Below are positions 27,942 through 37,279 of a DNA stretch of 64,000 bases, piece by piece. Origin of the DNA: Amycolatopsis viridis (lineage in GTDB: Bacteria > Actinomycetota > Actinomycetes > Mycobacteriales > Pseudonocardiaceae); contig NZ_JAANOU010000001.1 in assembly GCF_011758765.1 (NCBI RefSeq), positions 1,178,001-1,242,000 of the forward strand, written 5' to 3'. The stretch's first letter is position 1. Each line of letters opens with the position of its first letter. The translations under genes were made by a program, and so were the position numbers. Under the pieces are notes generated by a model that searched no databases, had not been told where the DNA came from, and was given only the letters and a program-made list of their open reading frames with translations.

Positions 27942-28118
27942 GGCAAACACGCCGCCACGAGCAGCAAACACGCCGCCACGAGCGGCAAACACGCCGCCAC
28001 GAGCGGCAAACACGCCGCCACGAGCGGCAAACACGCCGCCACGAGCGGCAAACACGCCGCCACGAGCGGCAAACACGCCGCTGGGGGCGTGTTTGCCCTT
28101 CCGGGCGGCGTGTTTGCC
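27942..28118. repeat. 21-bp tandem array with two inverted copies
   Basis: GGCAAACACGCCGCCACGAGC is repeated head to tail from 27942; copies start at 27942, 27963, 27984, 28005, 28026, 28047 and 28068 (the last one partial), almost without mismatch (copy 2 begins AG). Inverted GGCGTGTTTGCC follows at 28086-28097 and 28107-28118, so the array can fold into alternative large hairpins. It fills the gap between the convergent lpqW and oppF genes and may act as a two-way terminator. There are no spacers, so it is not CRISPR. Confidence 0.92.
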
Positions 28119-28168
28119 GGTGCGGGCGCTGAGTTGGGCGTTCCGGGCGGTGAGTTGGCCGCCCGGCG

Positions 28169-29221
28169 TCAGATCAGCTGTCGCGCCTCGGCGTAGTGGC
28201 AGGCCGACGGGTGTCCCTGCCCGTGGTCGACGAGCAACGGCTCCTCGTCGATGCACTTCGTCCGCTCGGCGTCCGACAGCTCGTTCGCGAACTTGGGGCA
28301 CCGCGTGCGGAACCGGCAGCCGCTGGGCGGGTTCGCCGGGCTGGGCACGTCACCGGTGATCACGATCCGCTCCCGGCTGCGCTCCTTGCGCGGGTCGGGC
28401 ACCGGGATCGCCGAGATCAGCGCCTGCGTGTACGGGTGCGCCGGGTTGGAGAACAGCTCTTCCGACGGCGCCGTCTCCACGATCTTGCCGAGGTACATCA
28501 CCGCGATGCGGTTGGCGATGTGCCGGACGACGGACAGGTCGTGCGAGACGAACAGGTACGACAGGCCGAACTCCGCCTGCAGGTCCTGCAGCAGGTTCAG
28601 CACACCGGCCTGGATGGACACGTCCAGTGCGGACACGGGCTCGTCCAGCACGAGCAGCTTCGGCTGCAGCGCGAGCGCTCGGGCGATGCCGATGCGCTGC
28701 CGCTGGCCGCCGGAGAACTCGTGCGGGTACCGGTTGCCGTGCTCGGGCCGCAGGCCGACCGTGGCGAGCAGCTCGCGCACCCGCTCCCGGCCGCCCTTCT
28801 CGTACAGCCCGTGGATGCGCAGCGGCTCGGCGATGATCTCGTTGACCGGCATGCGCGGGTCGACCGAGGCGTACGGGTCCTGGAACACGATCTGCATCTG
28901 GCGGCGCAGGGTCTGCATCTGCTTGCGGTGCAGCTTGTGCAGTTCGGTGCCTTCGAAGAACACCTCGCCGCCGGTCGCCGGTTGCAGGTTCAGCACCACG
29001 CGCGCGGTGGTCGACTTGCCGCAGCCGGACTCGCCGACCAGGGCGAGCGTCTCGCGCTCGAAGATGTCGAACGACACCCCGGACACGGCCTGGACCTCGC
29101 CGATCTGCCGCCGGATCAGGCCGCCGCTGCGCACCGGGAAGTGTTTGACGACGTTGCGGGCCGACAGCACCGGGGTCCGCTGGTGCTGCTCGGGCAGCAC
29201 GCCGGTTGCGCTCTCGCTCAT
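28169..29221 (-). CDS. oppF: Oligopeptide/dipeptide ABC transporter ATP-binding protein (OppF type)
   Basis: The 350-residue ATPase has Walker [10 protein letters not shown] near residue 65, Q-loop [12 protein letters not shown], signature [32 protein letters not shown], and the C-terminal oligo_HPY region with [11 protein letters not shown], where the Cys residues resemble the 4Fe-4S-binding tail known in DppD/OppD proteins. ATG overlaps the stop of oppD (ATGA). Last gene of oppABCDF; the 21-bp repeat array follows. Confidence 0.92.
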   Translation of the reverse strand: MSESATGVLPEQHQRTPVLSARNVVKHFPVRSGGLIRRQIGEVQAVSGVSFDIFERETLALVGESGCGKSTTARVVLNLQPATGGEVFFEGTELHKLHRKQMQTLRRQMQIVFQDPYASVDPRMPVNEIIAEPLRIHGLYEKGGRERVRELLATVGLRPEHGNRYPHEFSGGQRQRIGIARALALQPKLLVLDEPVSALDVSIQAGVLNLLQDLQAEFGLSYLFVSHDLSVVRHIANRIAVMYLGKIVETAPSEELFSNPAHPYTQALISAIPVPDPRKERSRERIVITGDVPSPANPPSGCRFRTRCPKFANELSDAERTKCIDEEPLLVDHGQGHPSACHYAEARQLI

Positions 29222-30303
29222 TCGGTTTTCTCCCCGGGGATCACCGCGGCCACCGCGTCGACGTCGTCGACCGAGGTGGGGTTGAACAGATCAGTGGCTT
29301 CGCGGCCGGCCAGCTGGTCGCTGAAGTGGCAGGCCGCGGTGTGCCGGCCGTCGGTGGTCGGCTCGAGCACCGGCTCCTCCTGGTCGCAGATCTCCGCGGC
29401 CATCGGGCAGCGCGGGCTGAACGGGCAGCCCGGCGGCATGTTCACCACGGACGGCGGCGAGCCCGCGATCGGGGTGAGCCGGTCGGTCTTGATGTCCAGC
29501 CGCGGCAGGCTGCCGAGCAGGCCCAGCGTGTAGGGCATGCGCGGGGTGTAGAAGATGTCGTCGACCGTGCCGGACTCGACCACCTTGCCCGCGTACATGA
29601 CCTGCACCCGGTCCGCCTGTCCGGCGATGACACCGAGGTCGTGGGTGATCAGCACCATGGCGGCGCCGGTCTCCTGCTTCGCCGCCTGCAGCGCGTCCAG
29701 GACCTGCGCCTGCACGGTCACGTCCAGCGCGGTGGTCGGCTCGTCGGCGATGATCACCTCGGGCCGGTTGGCGATCGCGATCGCGATCACCACGCGCTGC
29801 CGCATGCCACCGGAGAGCTGGTGCGGGTACTCCGTCGCCCGCTGCTTCGGGTTCGGGATGCGGACCAGGTCGAGCAGCTCCACGGCCTCCTTGCGGGCCA
29901 CGTCCCGGCGCACGTCGTGGTGCGCGGTGATGGCCTCGGCGATCTGGTCGCCCACCGGGTACACCGGGTTGAGCGAGGTCATCGGGTCCTGGAAGACCAT
30001 CGCGATGCCGCTGCCGCGGACCCGGGTCATCTCCTTCTCGGAGATCTCGAGCAGGTTCTGGCCCTTGAAGTCAATCCGGCCCTCGACCCGCGCGGTCCGG
30101 GGCAGCAGGCCCATGACCGCCATCGAGGTCACCGATTTGCCGGAACCGGACTCACCGACCACGCCCAGCACCTCGCCGCGGCCGAGCTGGTAGCTCACGC
30201 CGCGGACGGCCTGCACCGGGCCGTCGTCGCTGGGGAACGTGACGGACAGGTCCTCCACCGAGAGGACGGGATCGGCCGTCGTCCGGTCGTCGAACGAAGT
30301 CAT
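29218..30303 (-). CDS. oppD: Oligopeptide/dipeptide ABC transporter ATP-binding protein (OppD type)
   Basis: The 361-residue ATPase shows [10 protein letters not shown] as Walker [19 protein letters not shown], signature [32 protein letters not shown], and C-terminal [19 protein letters not shown], the Cys-rich oligo_HPY tail. It works with OppF as the ATPase pair energising peptide import. ATG 30301-30303 overlaps the oppC stop. The C-terminus has an extra acidic 25-residue tail after the domain. Confidence 0.92.
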   Translation of the reverse strand: MTSFDDRTTADPVLSVEDLSVTFPSDDGPVQAVRGVSYQLGRGEVLGVVGESGSGKSVTSMAVMGLLPRTARVEGRIDFKGQNLLEISEKEMTRVRGSGIAMVFQDPMTSLNPVYPVGDQIAEAITAHHDVRRDVARKEAVELLDLVRIPNPKQRATEYPHQLSGGMRQRVVIAIAIANRPEVIIADEPTTALDVTVQAQVLDALQAAKQETGAAMVLITHDLGVIAGQADRVQVMYAGKVVESGTVDDIFYTPRMPYTLGLLGSLPRLDIKTDRLTPIAGSPPSVVNMPPGCPFSPRCPMAAEICDQEEPVLEPTTDGRHTAACHFSDQLAGREATDLFNPTSVDDVDAVAAVIPGEKTE

Positions 30304-31241
30304 GCGCGCACCTTCGTCTGCTGGGGGTCGAACGCGTCGCGGAGCCCGTCCCCGATGAAGTTGATCGTCAGCGCGATCAGGATGATGAACAGGCCCGGGA
30401 AGTAGAACAGCCACGGGCGGGTGTCGACCGCGGTCTGCGCGGCGCTCACCAGCAGGCCGAGCGAGGTGTCCGGCGGCCGCACGCCGAAGCCGAGGAACGA
30501 CAGCGCGGTCTCCAGCAGGATGCCGATGGACACCAGGATGGTCGCGTTCACGATCACCGAGCCCAGTGCGTTCGGCACGAGGTGCCGGAAGATGATCCGG
30601 GCGTCGCCGGCGCCGAGGGCGCGGGCCGCCTCGACGAACTCCTTCTCCCGCAGCGACAGCACCACGCCACGGGCGACCCGGGACACGTAGGCCCAGTACA
30701 GGCCGGCGATGACGACCGCGATCAGCCACCAGCTGCCGCCCACGTTGTGCGCGAGCACGGCGGCGACGGCGAGCAGCGGCAGCGTGAGCACCAGGTCGGA
30801 GATGCGCATCAGCACGGTGTCGATCCAGCCGCGGTAGTACCCGGCGACCGCACCCCAGATCGTGCCGACGACCGTCGAGAAGATCGCCACCAGCACGGAG
30901 ATCTGCAGCGAGATCTGGGTGCCGCGCAGGACGTTCGCGAGCATGTCCTTGCCGACTGCATCGGTGCCGAACGGGTGCGCCCCCGACGGCGGCTGCGAGT
31001 TGTCGGGCGTGATGTCGTCCGGCCCGTACTTCCACAGCCAGCCGCCGACGTAGGCCAGCAGCACGATCAGCAGCAGGAGGACGAGGCTGGCCACGGCCAG
31101 CCGGTGCTGCAGGAACCGGCGCAGGACGAGCTGGAACTGGCCGCGTTCCCGGACGGTGAACTCGCGCTCGACCTGCGGTTTCGGCGCGTTGTCCGCGAGC
31201 TGGGCGGTCGCGGCGGTCTCGGTGGTTGAGCGCTCAGGCAT
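30300..31241 (-). CDS. oppC: Oligopeptide ABC transporter permease (OppC type)
   Basis: A 313-residue permease with a long polar N-terminus (about 50 residues), a first helix (VASLVLLLLIVLLAYVGGWLW), a large extracytoplasmic loop with HPFGTDAVGKDMLA, then five more helices. The EAA loop reads EFVEAARALGAGDARIIFRHLVPNALG, diagnostic for DppC/OppC. ATG 31239-31241 overlaps the oppB end by 8 bases; an upstream extension would lie inside oppB. Confidence 0.92.
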   Translation of the reverse strand: MPERSTTETAATAQLADNAPKPQVEREFTVRERGQFQLVLRRFLQHRLAVASLVLLLLIVLLAYVGGWLWKYGPDDITPDNSQPPSGAHPFGTDAVGKDMLANVLRGTQISLQISVLVAIFSTVVGTIWGAVAGYYRGWIDTVLMRISDLVLTLPLLAVAAVLAHNVGGSWWLIAVVIAGLYWAYVSRVARGVVLSLREKEFVEAARALGAGDARIIFRHLVPNALGSVIVNATILVSIGILLETALSFLGFGVRPPDTSLGLLVSAAQTAVDTRPWLFYFPGLFIILIALTINFIGDGLRDAFDPQQTKVRA

Positions 31242-32214
31242 GGCGGATCCTCGGGTCGAGCACGCCGTACAGCAGGTCGGCGACAAGGTTGAACAGGATG
31301 ACGAAGGTCGCCGAGATGAGCAGCCACGCTTCGACGGCGTACACGTCGCTCTGGGAGATGGCGTCGAGCAGGAAGCTGCCCGCGCCCTGCCACTGGAACA
31401 CCTTCTCGGTCACGACGGCGCCGGAGATGATGGACGCCAGGTCCAGTGCGGTGACCGTGGTCAGCGGGATGAGGGCGTTGCGGAGCGCGTGGCGCCGCAT
31501 CACCACGCCGCGCGACAGGCCCTTGGCGCGGGCGAGCCGCACGTAGTCGCTGTTGAGCACCTCGAGCATGGACCCGCGCTGGAACCGGCTCCACGACGCG
31601 TAGGAGATCAGCGCCAGCGAAATGGTCGGCAGGATCATGTGCCCCAGTACGTCGCCGAGGTGGGCCCAGAAGCCGCCCTGCACGTAGATCGAGCTCGCGC
31701 CGATGGTGTAGAAGACCTGGCCGCCGGTGCTGTTGTTGATCGAAATCCCGGCCTGCTTGAGGAGCACCGCGAGCCAGAACGCGGGCATCGACAGGAAGAG
31801 GAAACCGAAGAAGGTGGCCGTGTAGTCCAGCTTCGAGTACTGCTTCACGGCGCTCACGGCACCGACGACGATCGCCAGGATCAGCGCGATGATCATCGCG
31901 AGGAAGATCAGGCGGAAGGTGACGCCGAAGCGGGAGAGGATCTCGTGCCCGATGTCCGTCGTGGAGTTCACGGACGGGCCGAAGTCACCGCGGAAGATGC
32001 CGGTGATCCAGTTCCAGTAGCGCTCCATGAGCGGCTGGTCCAGGTGCAGCCGGTGGGCTTCGGCAGCCAGGGTCTGCGGTGGTGGGGGTGGGTTCCGCGT
32101 GATGAGGGGATCGAGCGGGTTGGCCGACAGCGACACCATCACGAAGACGAGGAACGTCGACAGGACGAGGATCGGCACCGACACGAGCAGCCGGCGCAAG
32201 GCGAAGGCGAGCAT
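31234..32214 (-). CDS. oppB: Oligopeptide ABC transporter permease (OppB type)
   Basis: The 326-residue permease starts MLAFALRRLLVSVPILVLSTFLVF, the usual OppB/DppB opening, and has HRLHLDQPLMERYWNWI, the FGPSV segment and the EAA loop NSDYVRLARAKGLSRGVVMRRHALRNALIP. Six hydrophobic segments are visible. The ATG at 32212-32214 follows AGGAAG. It is separated from oppA by 167 bases that contain two strong hairpins, unlike the overlapping gene joints further along the operon. Confidence 0.92.
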   Translation of the reverse strand: MLAFALRRLLVSVPILVLSTFLVFVMVSLSANPLDPLITRNPPPPPQTLAAEAHRLHLDQPLMERYWNWITGIFRGDFGPSVNSTTDIGHEILSRFGVTFRLIFLAMIIALILAIVVGAVSAVKQYSKLDYTATFFGFLFLSMPAFWLAVLLKQAGISINNSTGGQVFYTIGASSIYVQGGFWAHLGDVLGHMILPTISLALISYASWSRFQRGSMLEVLNSDYVRLARAKGLSRGVVMRRHALRNALIPLTTVTALDLASIISGAVVTEKVFQWQGAGSFLLDAISQSDVYAVEAWLLISATFVILFNLVADLLYGVLDPRIRHA

Positions 32215-32315
32215 GGAGGTCTTCCTGCTGAAGTGCGACCAGCACGCCGCTCGTGACGGCGGAACCGGGCGGCGCGATCTGTCGAGTTGTGGTGGACGAG
32301 TGAGGGGCGGGGGTG

Positions 32316-32365
32316 GGGGAGACCGGCGCCGCCGGCCTCCCCCCGACATTACTTCTCGGTAATGT
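32316..32365 (-). terminator. Two tandem hairpins between oppA and oppB
   Basis: GGGGGAGACCGGC (32316-32328) with GCCGGCCTCCCCC (32332-32344) forms a 13-bp stem in minus-strand RNA (one G-U), and ACATTAC (32346-32352) with GTAATGT (32359-32365) a 7-bp stem. They lie directly after the oppA stop. Such intercistronic hairpins usually stabilise or partly terminate the message so that the binding protein is made in excess. Confidence 0.7.
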
Positions 32366-32381
32366 ACTCCCGTCCAGGCGA

Positions 32382-34133
32382 TCAGCCCTTCCGGATGCCC
32401 CATTCCTGCATGTTGTAGACCGGCCCGTCGAGGGTCGAGTTGTTGCGAACGTTGGCGACGTTGTCGTACGACGCGATGAAGGTCGGCTTCTGGTACAGCG
32501 GAAGCACGTACGCGTCCTCGGACATCAGCTGGTCGGCCTGGTTGAGCGCGTCGGTCGCCTTGGCCTGGTCGGTCTCGGTGTTGGACTGCGCGATCAGGCT
32601 GTCGACCTGCGGGTTGCTGTACTTGCCGTAGTTGCTGGCGGACCCGCTGGGCCAGTTCTGCGCGGCGTTGTTGAACGGGAACGGCGAGGCGACCCACGCG
32701 AACACGATCACGTCGAAGTCACCGCTGCTGGTCGTCTTGCCCAGGGAGTCGGTCGGCACGATGTCGACCTTGACGCCCAGCTGGCTAGCGGCCTGCTGGA
32801 ACAGCTCGCACTCGTTCTGGCGGATCTGGTTGCCCACCGTGTAGCGCATGCGCAGGGTCGGCACCGGCGCACCGCTCGGGTCGATCAGCTGGTTGCCCTG
32901 CAGCTTGTAGCCGGCGCCGGTGAGGATCTGCTTCGCCTTGTTGATGTCACCGGAACCCTGGCCGGTGGCGGACACGACGTCCTTGTAACCCTCCTGGCCT
33001 GGCACGAAGTTGTGGCTCCCCAGCGGCTTCACCTTGTTGGTGAACTGGCCGACGGTCTTGTTGATCGTGGCCTGGACATCGACCGCGGTGAACAGCGCCT
33101 GACGCAGTGCCTTGTTGGCCAGCGCCGGGTTCTTCAGGTTGAAGTCGATGTGCTCCCAGGTGAGGCCGAGGCCGATGTAGGAGGACACGCCCGGGATGTT
33201 GCGCACCTGGTTGACCAGGTCGACCTGCGGCTGCGGGTAGATGACCTGCACCTCGTGGTTCTGCAGGGCCGTCGGCTCTTGCGAGGCGTCGGTGATGATC
33301 CGGAAGATCACCCGCGACAGGTGCGGCTTGGCGCCCCACCAGGACGGGTTCGGCACCATCGTCAGCGACACGTTGTTCTGGAAGTTGTCCACCTTCCAGG
33401 GGCCGCCGGACCAGGTCGGAACGGTCTCGCCGAACCACTTGTACGACTCGGCCAGGCCGGCCGGGCTGTTCAGGTCACCGTGCTGGGCGGCCAGGTGCGC
33501 GGGGTAGATCGCGCCGCTCGAGCTCCACAGGTTCTTCCAGTCGGTGTACGGCTTGGCGAAGGTCACGGTGACCGTCTTGCCGTTGTCCGAGCCGACCACC
33601 GAGGAGATCTGCTCGTAACCGGAGGTGTTGGCGGGCGCGCAGTCCGGGCAGTCCTTGCCGTTCTGGACCTTCCAGTTGTAGATGAAGTCGTCGGCGTTGA
33701 ACGGGGTGCCGTCGGACCAGACCGCCTTCGGGTTGAGCTTGTAGACCACCGTCTGCGGGTTCGTGCTGGTGATGTCCGCCGAGGTCACGAAGTCCGGGTT
33801 GAGGACCGGCTTGAGGTCCGGCGACGTGTAGTAGGTGTAGGGCAGCAGGCCCTTGGTCACCATCCCGGTCTCGAAGACGTTGCCTTCGGCCGAGGTGACG
33901 TTCCAGTTCGCGATGTTCTTCTCGATCGCCATCGTGACGTCACCGCCGTCCTGCAACTGGTCGGCGGCGGCCGAGTTGCAGGTGTTCGGGCTGGAGTCGC
34001 ACTGGGCGAAGGCCTGCCCCGTCTGCACGCCGCTGTTGCCCCCACCGCCACCGCCGCACGCGGCGAGGACCAGCGCTGCGGTCGCGGCCAGCGCGCCGAT
34101 ACCGGCGGCGCGTGACTTCGTCTTCCCTAACAT
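32382..34133 (-). CDS. oppA: Oligopeptide ABC transporter substrate-binding lipoprotein
   Basis: The 583-residue lipoprotein has the signal LALVLAAC-type box (ATAALVLAACGGGGGG, Cys near residue 26) and a family 5 solute-binding fold: KLNPKAVWSDGTPFNADDFIYNWKV is the conserved segment. It captures peptides at the cell surface for OppBCDF. ATG 34131-34133 follows AAGGAG. Four Cys residues in the mature part (CDSSPNTC and CPDC) may form disulfides. It is the first gene of the operon and is divergent from mshB. Confidence 0.92.
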   Translation of the reverse strand: MLGKTKSRAAGIGALAATAALVLAACGGGGGGNSGVQTGQAFAQCDSSPNTCNSAAADQLQDGGDVTMAIEKNIANWNVTSAEGNVFETGMVTKGLLPYTYYTSPDLKPVLNPDFVTSADITSTNPQTVVYKLNPKAVWSDGTPFNADDFIYNWKVQNGKDCPDCAPANTSGYEQISSVVGSDNGKTVTVTFAKPYTDWKNLWSSSGAIYPAHLAAQHGDLNSPAGLAESYKWFGETVPTWSGGPWKVDNFQNNVSLTMVPNPSWWGAKPHLSRVIFRIITDASQEPTALQNHEVQVIYPQPQVDLVNQVRNIPGVSSYIGLGLTWEHIDFNLKNPALANKALRQALFTAVDVQATINKTVGQFTNKVKPLGSHNFVPGQEGYKDVVSATGQGSGDINKAKQILTGAGYKLQGNQLIDPSGAPVPTLRMRYTVGNQIRQNECELFQQAASQLGVKVDIVPTDSLGKTTSSGDFDVIVFAWVASPFPFNNAAQNWPSGSASNYGKYSNPQVDSLIAQSNTETDQAKATDALNQADQLMSEDAYVLPLYQKPTFIASYDNVANVRNNSTLDGPVYNMQEWGIRKG

Positions 34134-34517
34134 TCATTCTCCTTGCTCGACGCCGTCGTGGGTTCCGAGGCGGCCTCGTCCTGTGGCGGCGAACTGTCGA
34201 GGTGATCGAGTTTGCTCACCGTAGTCGTGCAACGTAGGCAGAGGAACAGCTCAAGCGGCCACTCAGCGTGAGATTGTGATGGAACAGTGACGCGCGGTCT
34301 CTCACTCGAACGGGTGACATAGGCCACCGCTCGTGGTTGCCGGACCTGCCCCCCGGAACTCGGCGCACGGCCACCCCTTCGTGGATATCCCCTGCTACGG
34401 CGCGGTGCGTAGCTCGGGGGAGAATAACCGACGGATCCCACTTTGTGGACCCCGCGAAAGGAGTAGTCACAAGCCTGTGACCGCAACGCCACACAATCGC
34501 CGAATTAACCTGATTCC
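34134..34517. other. Divergent promoter region of oppA and mshB
   Basis: The 384 bases hold no credible gene. The region has lower GC than its surroundings, as expected for promoters. TAACCT at 34506-34511 lies 6 bases before the mshB GTG. I could not find a clear -10/-35 pair for oppA, and no strong inverted repeat. Confidence 0.5.
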
Positions 34518-35348
34518 GTGACCACTACCGCTGACCGCCGGCTTCTCCTCGTGCACGCCCACCCCGACGACGAGAGCATCACCACCGGTGGGACCATCGC
34601 CCGCTACGCCGCAGAAGGTGTCGACGTAACCCTCGTGACCTGCACACTTGGCGAGGAGGGGGAGATCATTCCGAAGGGTCTGGACCAGCTCGGCGCGTGG
34701 GCGGGGGACCAGCTCGGCGGCTACCGGTCCGGGGAGCTCGCGGCGGCCGGACGGGCACTGGGGTTGACCCGCCAGTGTTATCTGGGGGGTATCGGCCGGT
34801 GGCGTGATTCGGGCATGGCGGGCACGCCGTCGGCGGAGCACCCGCGCGCCTTTTCCGGAGGAGATCAACGTGAGCAGGCGGCCCAGTTGCGTGCCGTTCT
34901 GGACGAGGTGCGCCCCCAGGTGGTGGTCACCTACGACGCCTTCGGCGGGTACGGGCACCCGGACCACGTCCAGGCACACGCAGTAACCATGATCGCCGCG
35001 GCCGATGCCCCGTACGTGCGACGCGTCTTCCACATCGCCGCCTCCCGGGATGCGCTCGCCCGCGGCGTGGCGCGGTTGCGGGAGGAGCCCGGCCTGCCGT
35101 GGCGGCTGCCGGCCGACGGCGAGCTGCCCACCACCCCGGACGAGGAGATCACCACCGCGATCGACGTGCGCGGTCACCTCGATGCCAAGATCGCCGCACT
35201 GGCCGCGCACGAGACGCAGGTCAGCGTGCGCCCGCCGGCGTTCGCGCTGTCCAACGGCATCGCGCAGCCGATCGGCGAGGTCGAGCACTACGTCCTCGTG
35301 CACGGCCCGGCCGAGGGTGCCGGGCACGACCTGTTCGGAGGGCTGTAG
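34518..35348 (+). CDS. mshB: N-acetyl-GlcN-inositol deacetylase of mycothiol biosynthesis
   Basis: The 276-residue zinc deacetylase (LmbE/PIG-L fold) has HAHPDDES at 13-20 and HPDHVQAH around 147, matching the Zn ligands and catalytic Asp known for M. tuberculosis MshB. It removes acetate from GlcNAc-Ins, the second dedicated step of mycothiol synthesis, and may share substrate with the amidase Mca. Length and the VTLVTCTLGEEGEIIP segment are typical of MshB rather than Mca. The GTG is preceded at 6 bases by TAACCT, so it may be read from a leaderless transcript. Confidence 0.93.
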   Translation: MTTTADRRLLLVHAHPDDESITTGGTIARYAAEGVDVTLVTCTLGEEGEIIPKGLDQLGAWAGDQLGGYRSGELAAAGRALGLTRQCYLGGIGRWRDSGMAGTPSAEHPRAFSGGDQREQAAQLRAVLDEVRPQVVVTYDAFGGYGHPDHVQAHAVTMIAAADAPYVRRVFHIAASRDALARGVARLREEPGLPWRLPADGELPTTPDEEITTAIDVRGHLDAKIAALAAHETQVSVRPPAFALSNGIAQPIGEVEHYVLVHGPAEGAGHDLFGGL

Positions 35349-35720
35349 GTGTCCAGGCTGGTGCTCGTTCTGCTGGTGATCGACGCGGCCCTGCTGGCGG
35401 TGCTCGAGCTGTTCTTCCTGCCGCTCCGCGTCGCCGGGACGATCCCGTTCCCGGTCACCGCGCTGGTCGCGGCGCTCACCACCCCGCTGCTGGTGCGGCT
35501 CGCCGGACGGCTCGTCGCGCCACGTGCGGCGTTTGCCCCGCTCGTGGTGTGGGTACTGGTGGTGGTGATCGTCGGGTTGTTCGGGCCCGGCGGTGATCTC
35601 GTGCTGCTGCAGGACTGGCGGGCGTTGCTGCTCATCGCCGGCGGGGCACTCCCCGCGGCCATGAGCCTGGGCGGCGTGCTCGCCCTCCCGTCGAAGAGAG
35701 GTGCTGCCGGTCGTGGGTGA
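35349..35720 (+). CDS. Small integral membrane protein (DUF6113-like, Rv1171 position)
   Basis: The 123-residue protein is almost entirely hydrophobic with four membrane segments, a short charged loop at LAGRLVAPRAAFAPL and a basic tail. It starts at a GTG directly after the mshB stop and is presumably co-transcribed with it. In M. tuberculosis a similar small membrane protein (Rv1171) follows mshB. Function unknown. Confidence 0.75.
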   Translation: MSRLVLVLLVIDAALLAVLELFFLPLRVAGTIPFPVTALVAALTTPLLVRLAGRLVAPRAAFAPLVVWVLVVVIVGLFGPGGDLVLLQDWRALLLIAGGALPAAMSLGGVLALPSKRGAAGRG

Positions 35721-36423
35721 AGCGATTTCCGATCGCCAGGTCGTCGCCGTGCTACGCCCGGTCGTGCGCGCGTCCGGCCCGGTGCTGCACGCGTTGCGCA
35801 CGCCCGGCCGCCTGGAAGGGCTCGCGTCGATCCGGTTGCCGGGATCGGCTGCGTGGGAGGCGACGGACCGCGCGGGGCACGTGGACTGGTGGGTCAACCG
35901 GCTCGGCCGGCTGACCTCGCTGGTCACCGCGATCCCCGGGCTCGGCGGCGCGCTCGCCGACCGGCTGCCGGTGCAGGACGCGCTCGGCACGGCCGCGCAG
36001 GCGCTGCTGCTCACCGCGATCGCGGAGGAGTACGGCGTGCGCGACACCGGGGACAAGGTGCGGCTGGTCGCGTGGGTACTGTTCGGGCGGGACATCGACG
36101 CGGCGCTGGCGGCGGGCAAGCACGACGAGTACGACCCGGCCGAGGAGGACGCCGAGACCGCGAAGCTGGCCGGCGAGTTCTCGCAGATGGAGCACCGGCC
36201 GCGGCGGATCTCACTCAAGTCCGCGGGCAAGACGCTGTGGCGGATGGGCCGCGCGCTCATGGCGATCACCGGCGAGCTGGAGAAGCGTCCGCACGGCCGG
36301 TTCTACCACCGCGCCGTGGGGATGCTGCCGGTGGTCGGTGTGGTCGGGGACTACCTGGGTGAGCGCAGCGGGCTCAAACGGGTCCGCCGCCGCGCGGACG
36401 ACTGGTTCGCCCGCGCGGCCTGA
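35713..36423 (+). CDS. Hypothetical protein with hydrophobic patches
   Basis: A 236-residue protein of unknown function. It has a moderately hydrophobic segment (LTSLVTAIPGLGGALADRL), a helical stretch QALLLTAIAEEYGVRDTGDKVRLVAWVLFG and a C-terminal segment MLPVVGVVGDYLGERSGLKRV. The arrangement is faintly like EcsC-family proteins but not enough to assign. GTG 35713 overlaps the preceding stop by 8 bases and is preferred; GTG 35701 would add four residues. Follows the mshB operon. Confidence 0.6.
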   Translation: MGEAISDRQVVAVLRPVVRASGPVLHALRTPGRLEGLASIRLPGSAAWEATDRAGHVDWWVNRLGRLTSLVTAIPGLGGALADRLPVQDALGTAAQALLLTAIAEEYGVRDTGDKVRLVAWVLFGRDIDAALAAGKHDEYDPAEEDAETAKLAGEFSQMEHRPRRISLKSAGKTLWRMGRALMAITGELEKRPHGRFYHRAVGMLPVVGVVGDYLGERSGLKRVRRRADDWFARAA

Positions 36424-36426
36424 CGC

Positions 36427-37188
36427 CTAGCGCCAGAACTGGAAGGTCTGGCCGCCGAGCCGGGCCGTGTAGGCGTTGCCGCCGCACACGCCGTAGAGCC
36501 AGTACACGACCTCCCAGAACGCGGCTCCGACCGCGGGGACCGCGAACAGCAGGGCGAACAGGATCAGCGGAGCCCACGGGCGGGCCTTCGCGCCGAACTC
36601 GCGCGCGTCGGGGGACAGGTAGGGCTCGATCGCGCCGTACCCGTCCAGGCCCGGCACGGGCAGGATGTTCAGCACGAACGTCGCGATCTGCAGCAGGGCC
36701 AGGAAGGACAGTCCCACCAGCAGGGTGATGGGCATCGGCACCAGCTGCACCGCCACGGCCAGCACGATGCCGAACAGCAGGTTCGTCAGGGGGCCGGCCA
36801 GCGAGGTCCACGACGCGAACGCCCGGTTGCGCAGTGCCCACCGGTTGATCCACACCGCGCCGCCGGGGAGCGGGATCCCGCCGATGACGAGGAAGAGCAG
36901 CGGCAGCAACAGGGACAGGACCGGGTCCGTGTAGCGCCGGACGTCCATGTTCAGGTAGCCCTTGGAGACGACCTCGTAGTCACCTCCCTTGTAGGCCACG
37001 AAGGCGTGCCCGAACTCGTGCAGCGTGAGGGACAGCGCCCATCCGCCGACGACGAGGATGAAGACGCCCGCCACCGTCATGGTGTCGTCGGTGCGGGGCT
37101 CGCCGAACGTCGCGAGTAGGCCACCCACCACGGTGAGTGCGAGAATGCCGAAGAAGACGGGACTGGGTCGGACCGCGGATCGTTGCAC
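36427..37188 (-). CDS. Site-2-protease-family (M50) membrane metalloprotease
   Basis: The 253-residue protein has six hydrophobic segments and the two M50 motifs: HEFGHA inside a helix near residue 57 (zinc His, catalytic Glu) and NILPVPGLDGYG near 180 (third ligand Asp). This is the short, PDZ-less class of rhomboid-independent S2P homologues (M50 group 3/YwhC-like). Such enzymes cut membrane-bound regulators; the target is unknown. ATG at 37186-37188. It ends 3 bases from the convergent hypothetical gene and is divergent from whiB2. Confidence 0.85.
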   Translation of the reverse strand: MQRSAVRPSPVFFGILALTVVGGLLATFGEPRTDDTMTVAGVFILVVGGWALSLTLHEFGHAFVAYKGGDYEVVSKGYLNMDVRRYTDPVLSLLLPLLFLVIGGIPLPGGAVWINRWALRNRAFASWTSLAGPLTNLLFGIVLAVAVQLVPMPITLLVGLSFLALLQIATFVLNILPVPGLDGYGAIEPYLSPDAREFGAKARPWAPLILFALLFAVPAVGAAFWEVVYWLYGVCGGNAYTARLGGQTFQFWR

Positions 37189-37279
37189 GTGGTCCAGTCT
37201 CCCGCATCCCGGCGAGTTGATGTTCGGCGTGTCCGCTTGCGCAGCGGGCGGGAAGCATCCCCCAACCTCGCTACTCCGC

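Noticed and set aside
27942..28118. CRISPR array
   Set aside because: Repeats are contiguous with no unique spacers and there are no cas genes.
27456..28301. Long minus-strand frame with repeated GGVFAARG units
   Set aside because: It arises because the 21-bp repeat is a multiple of three; the frame runs antisense through lpqW and has no start site or domain.
32214..32697. Upstream extension of oppB
   Set aside because: It runs through the hairpin region and antisense-like sequence of oppA; the ATG at 32214 has a ribosome site and the normal OppB N-terminus.
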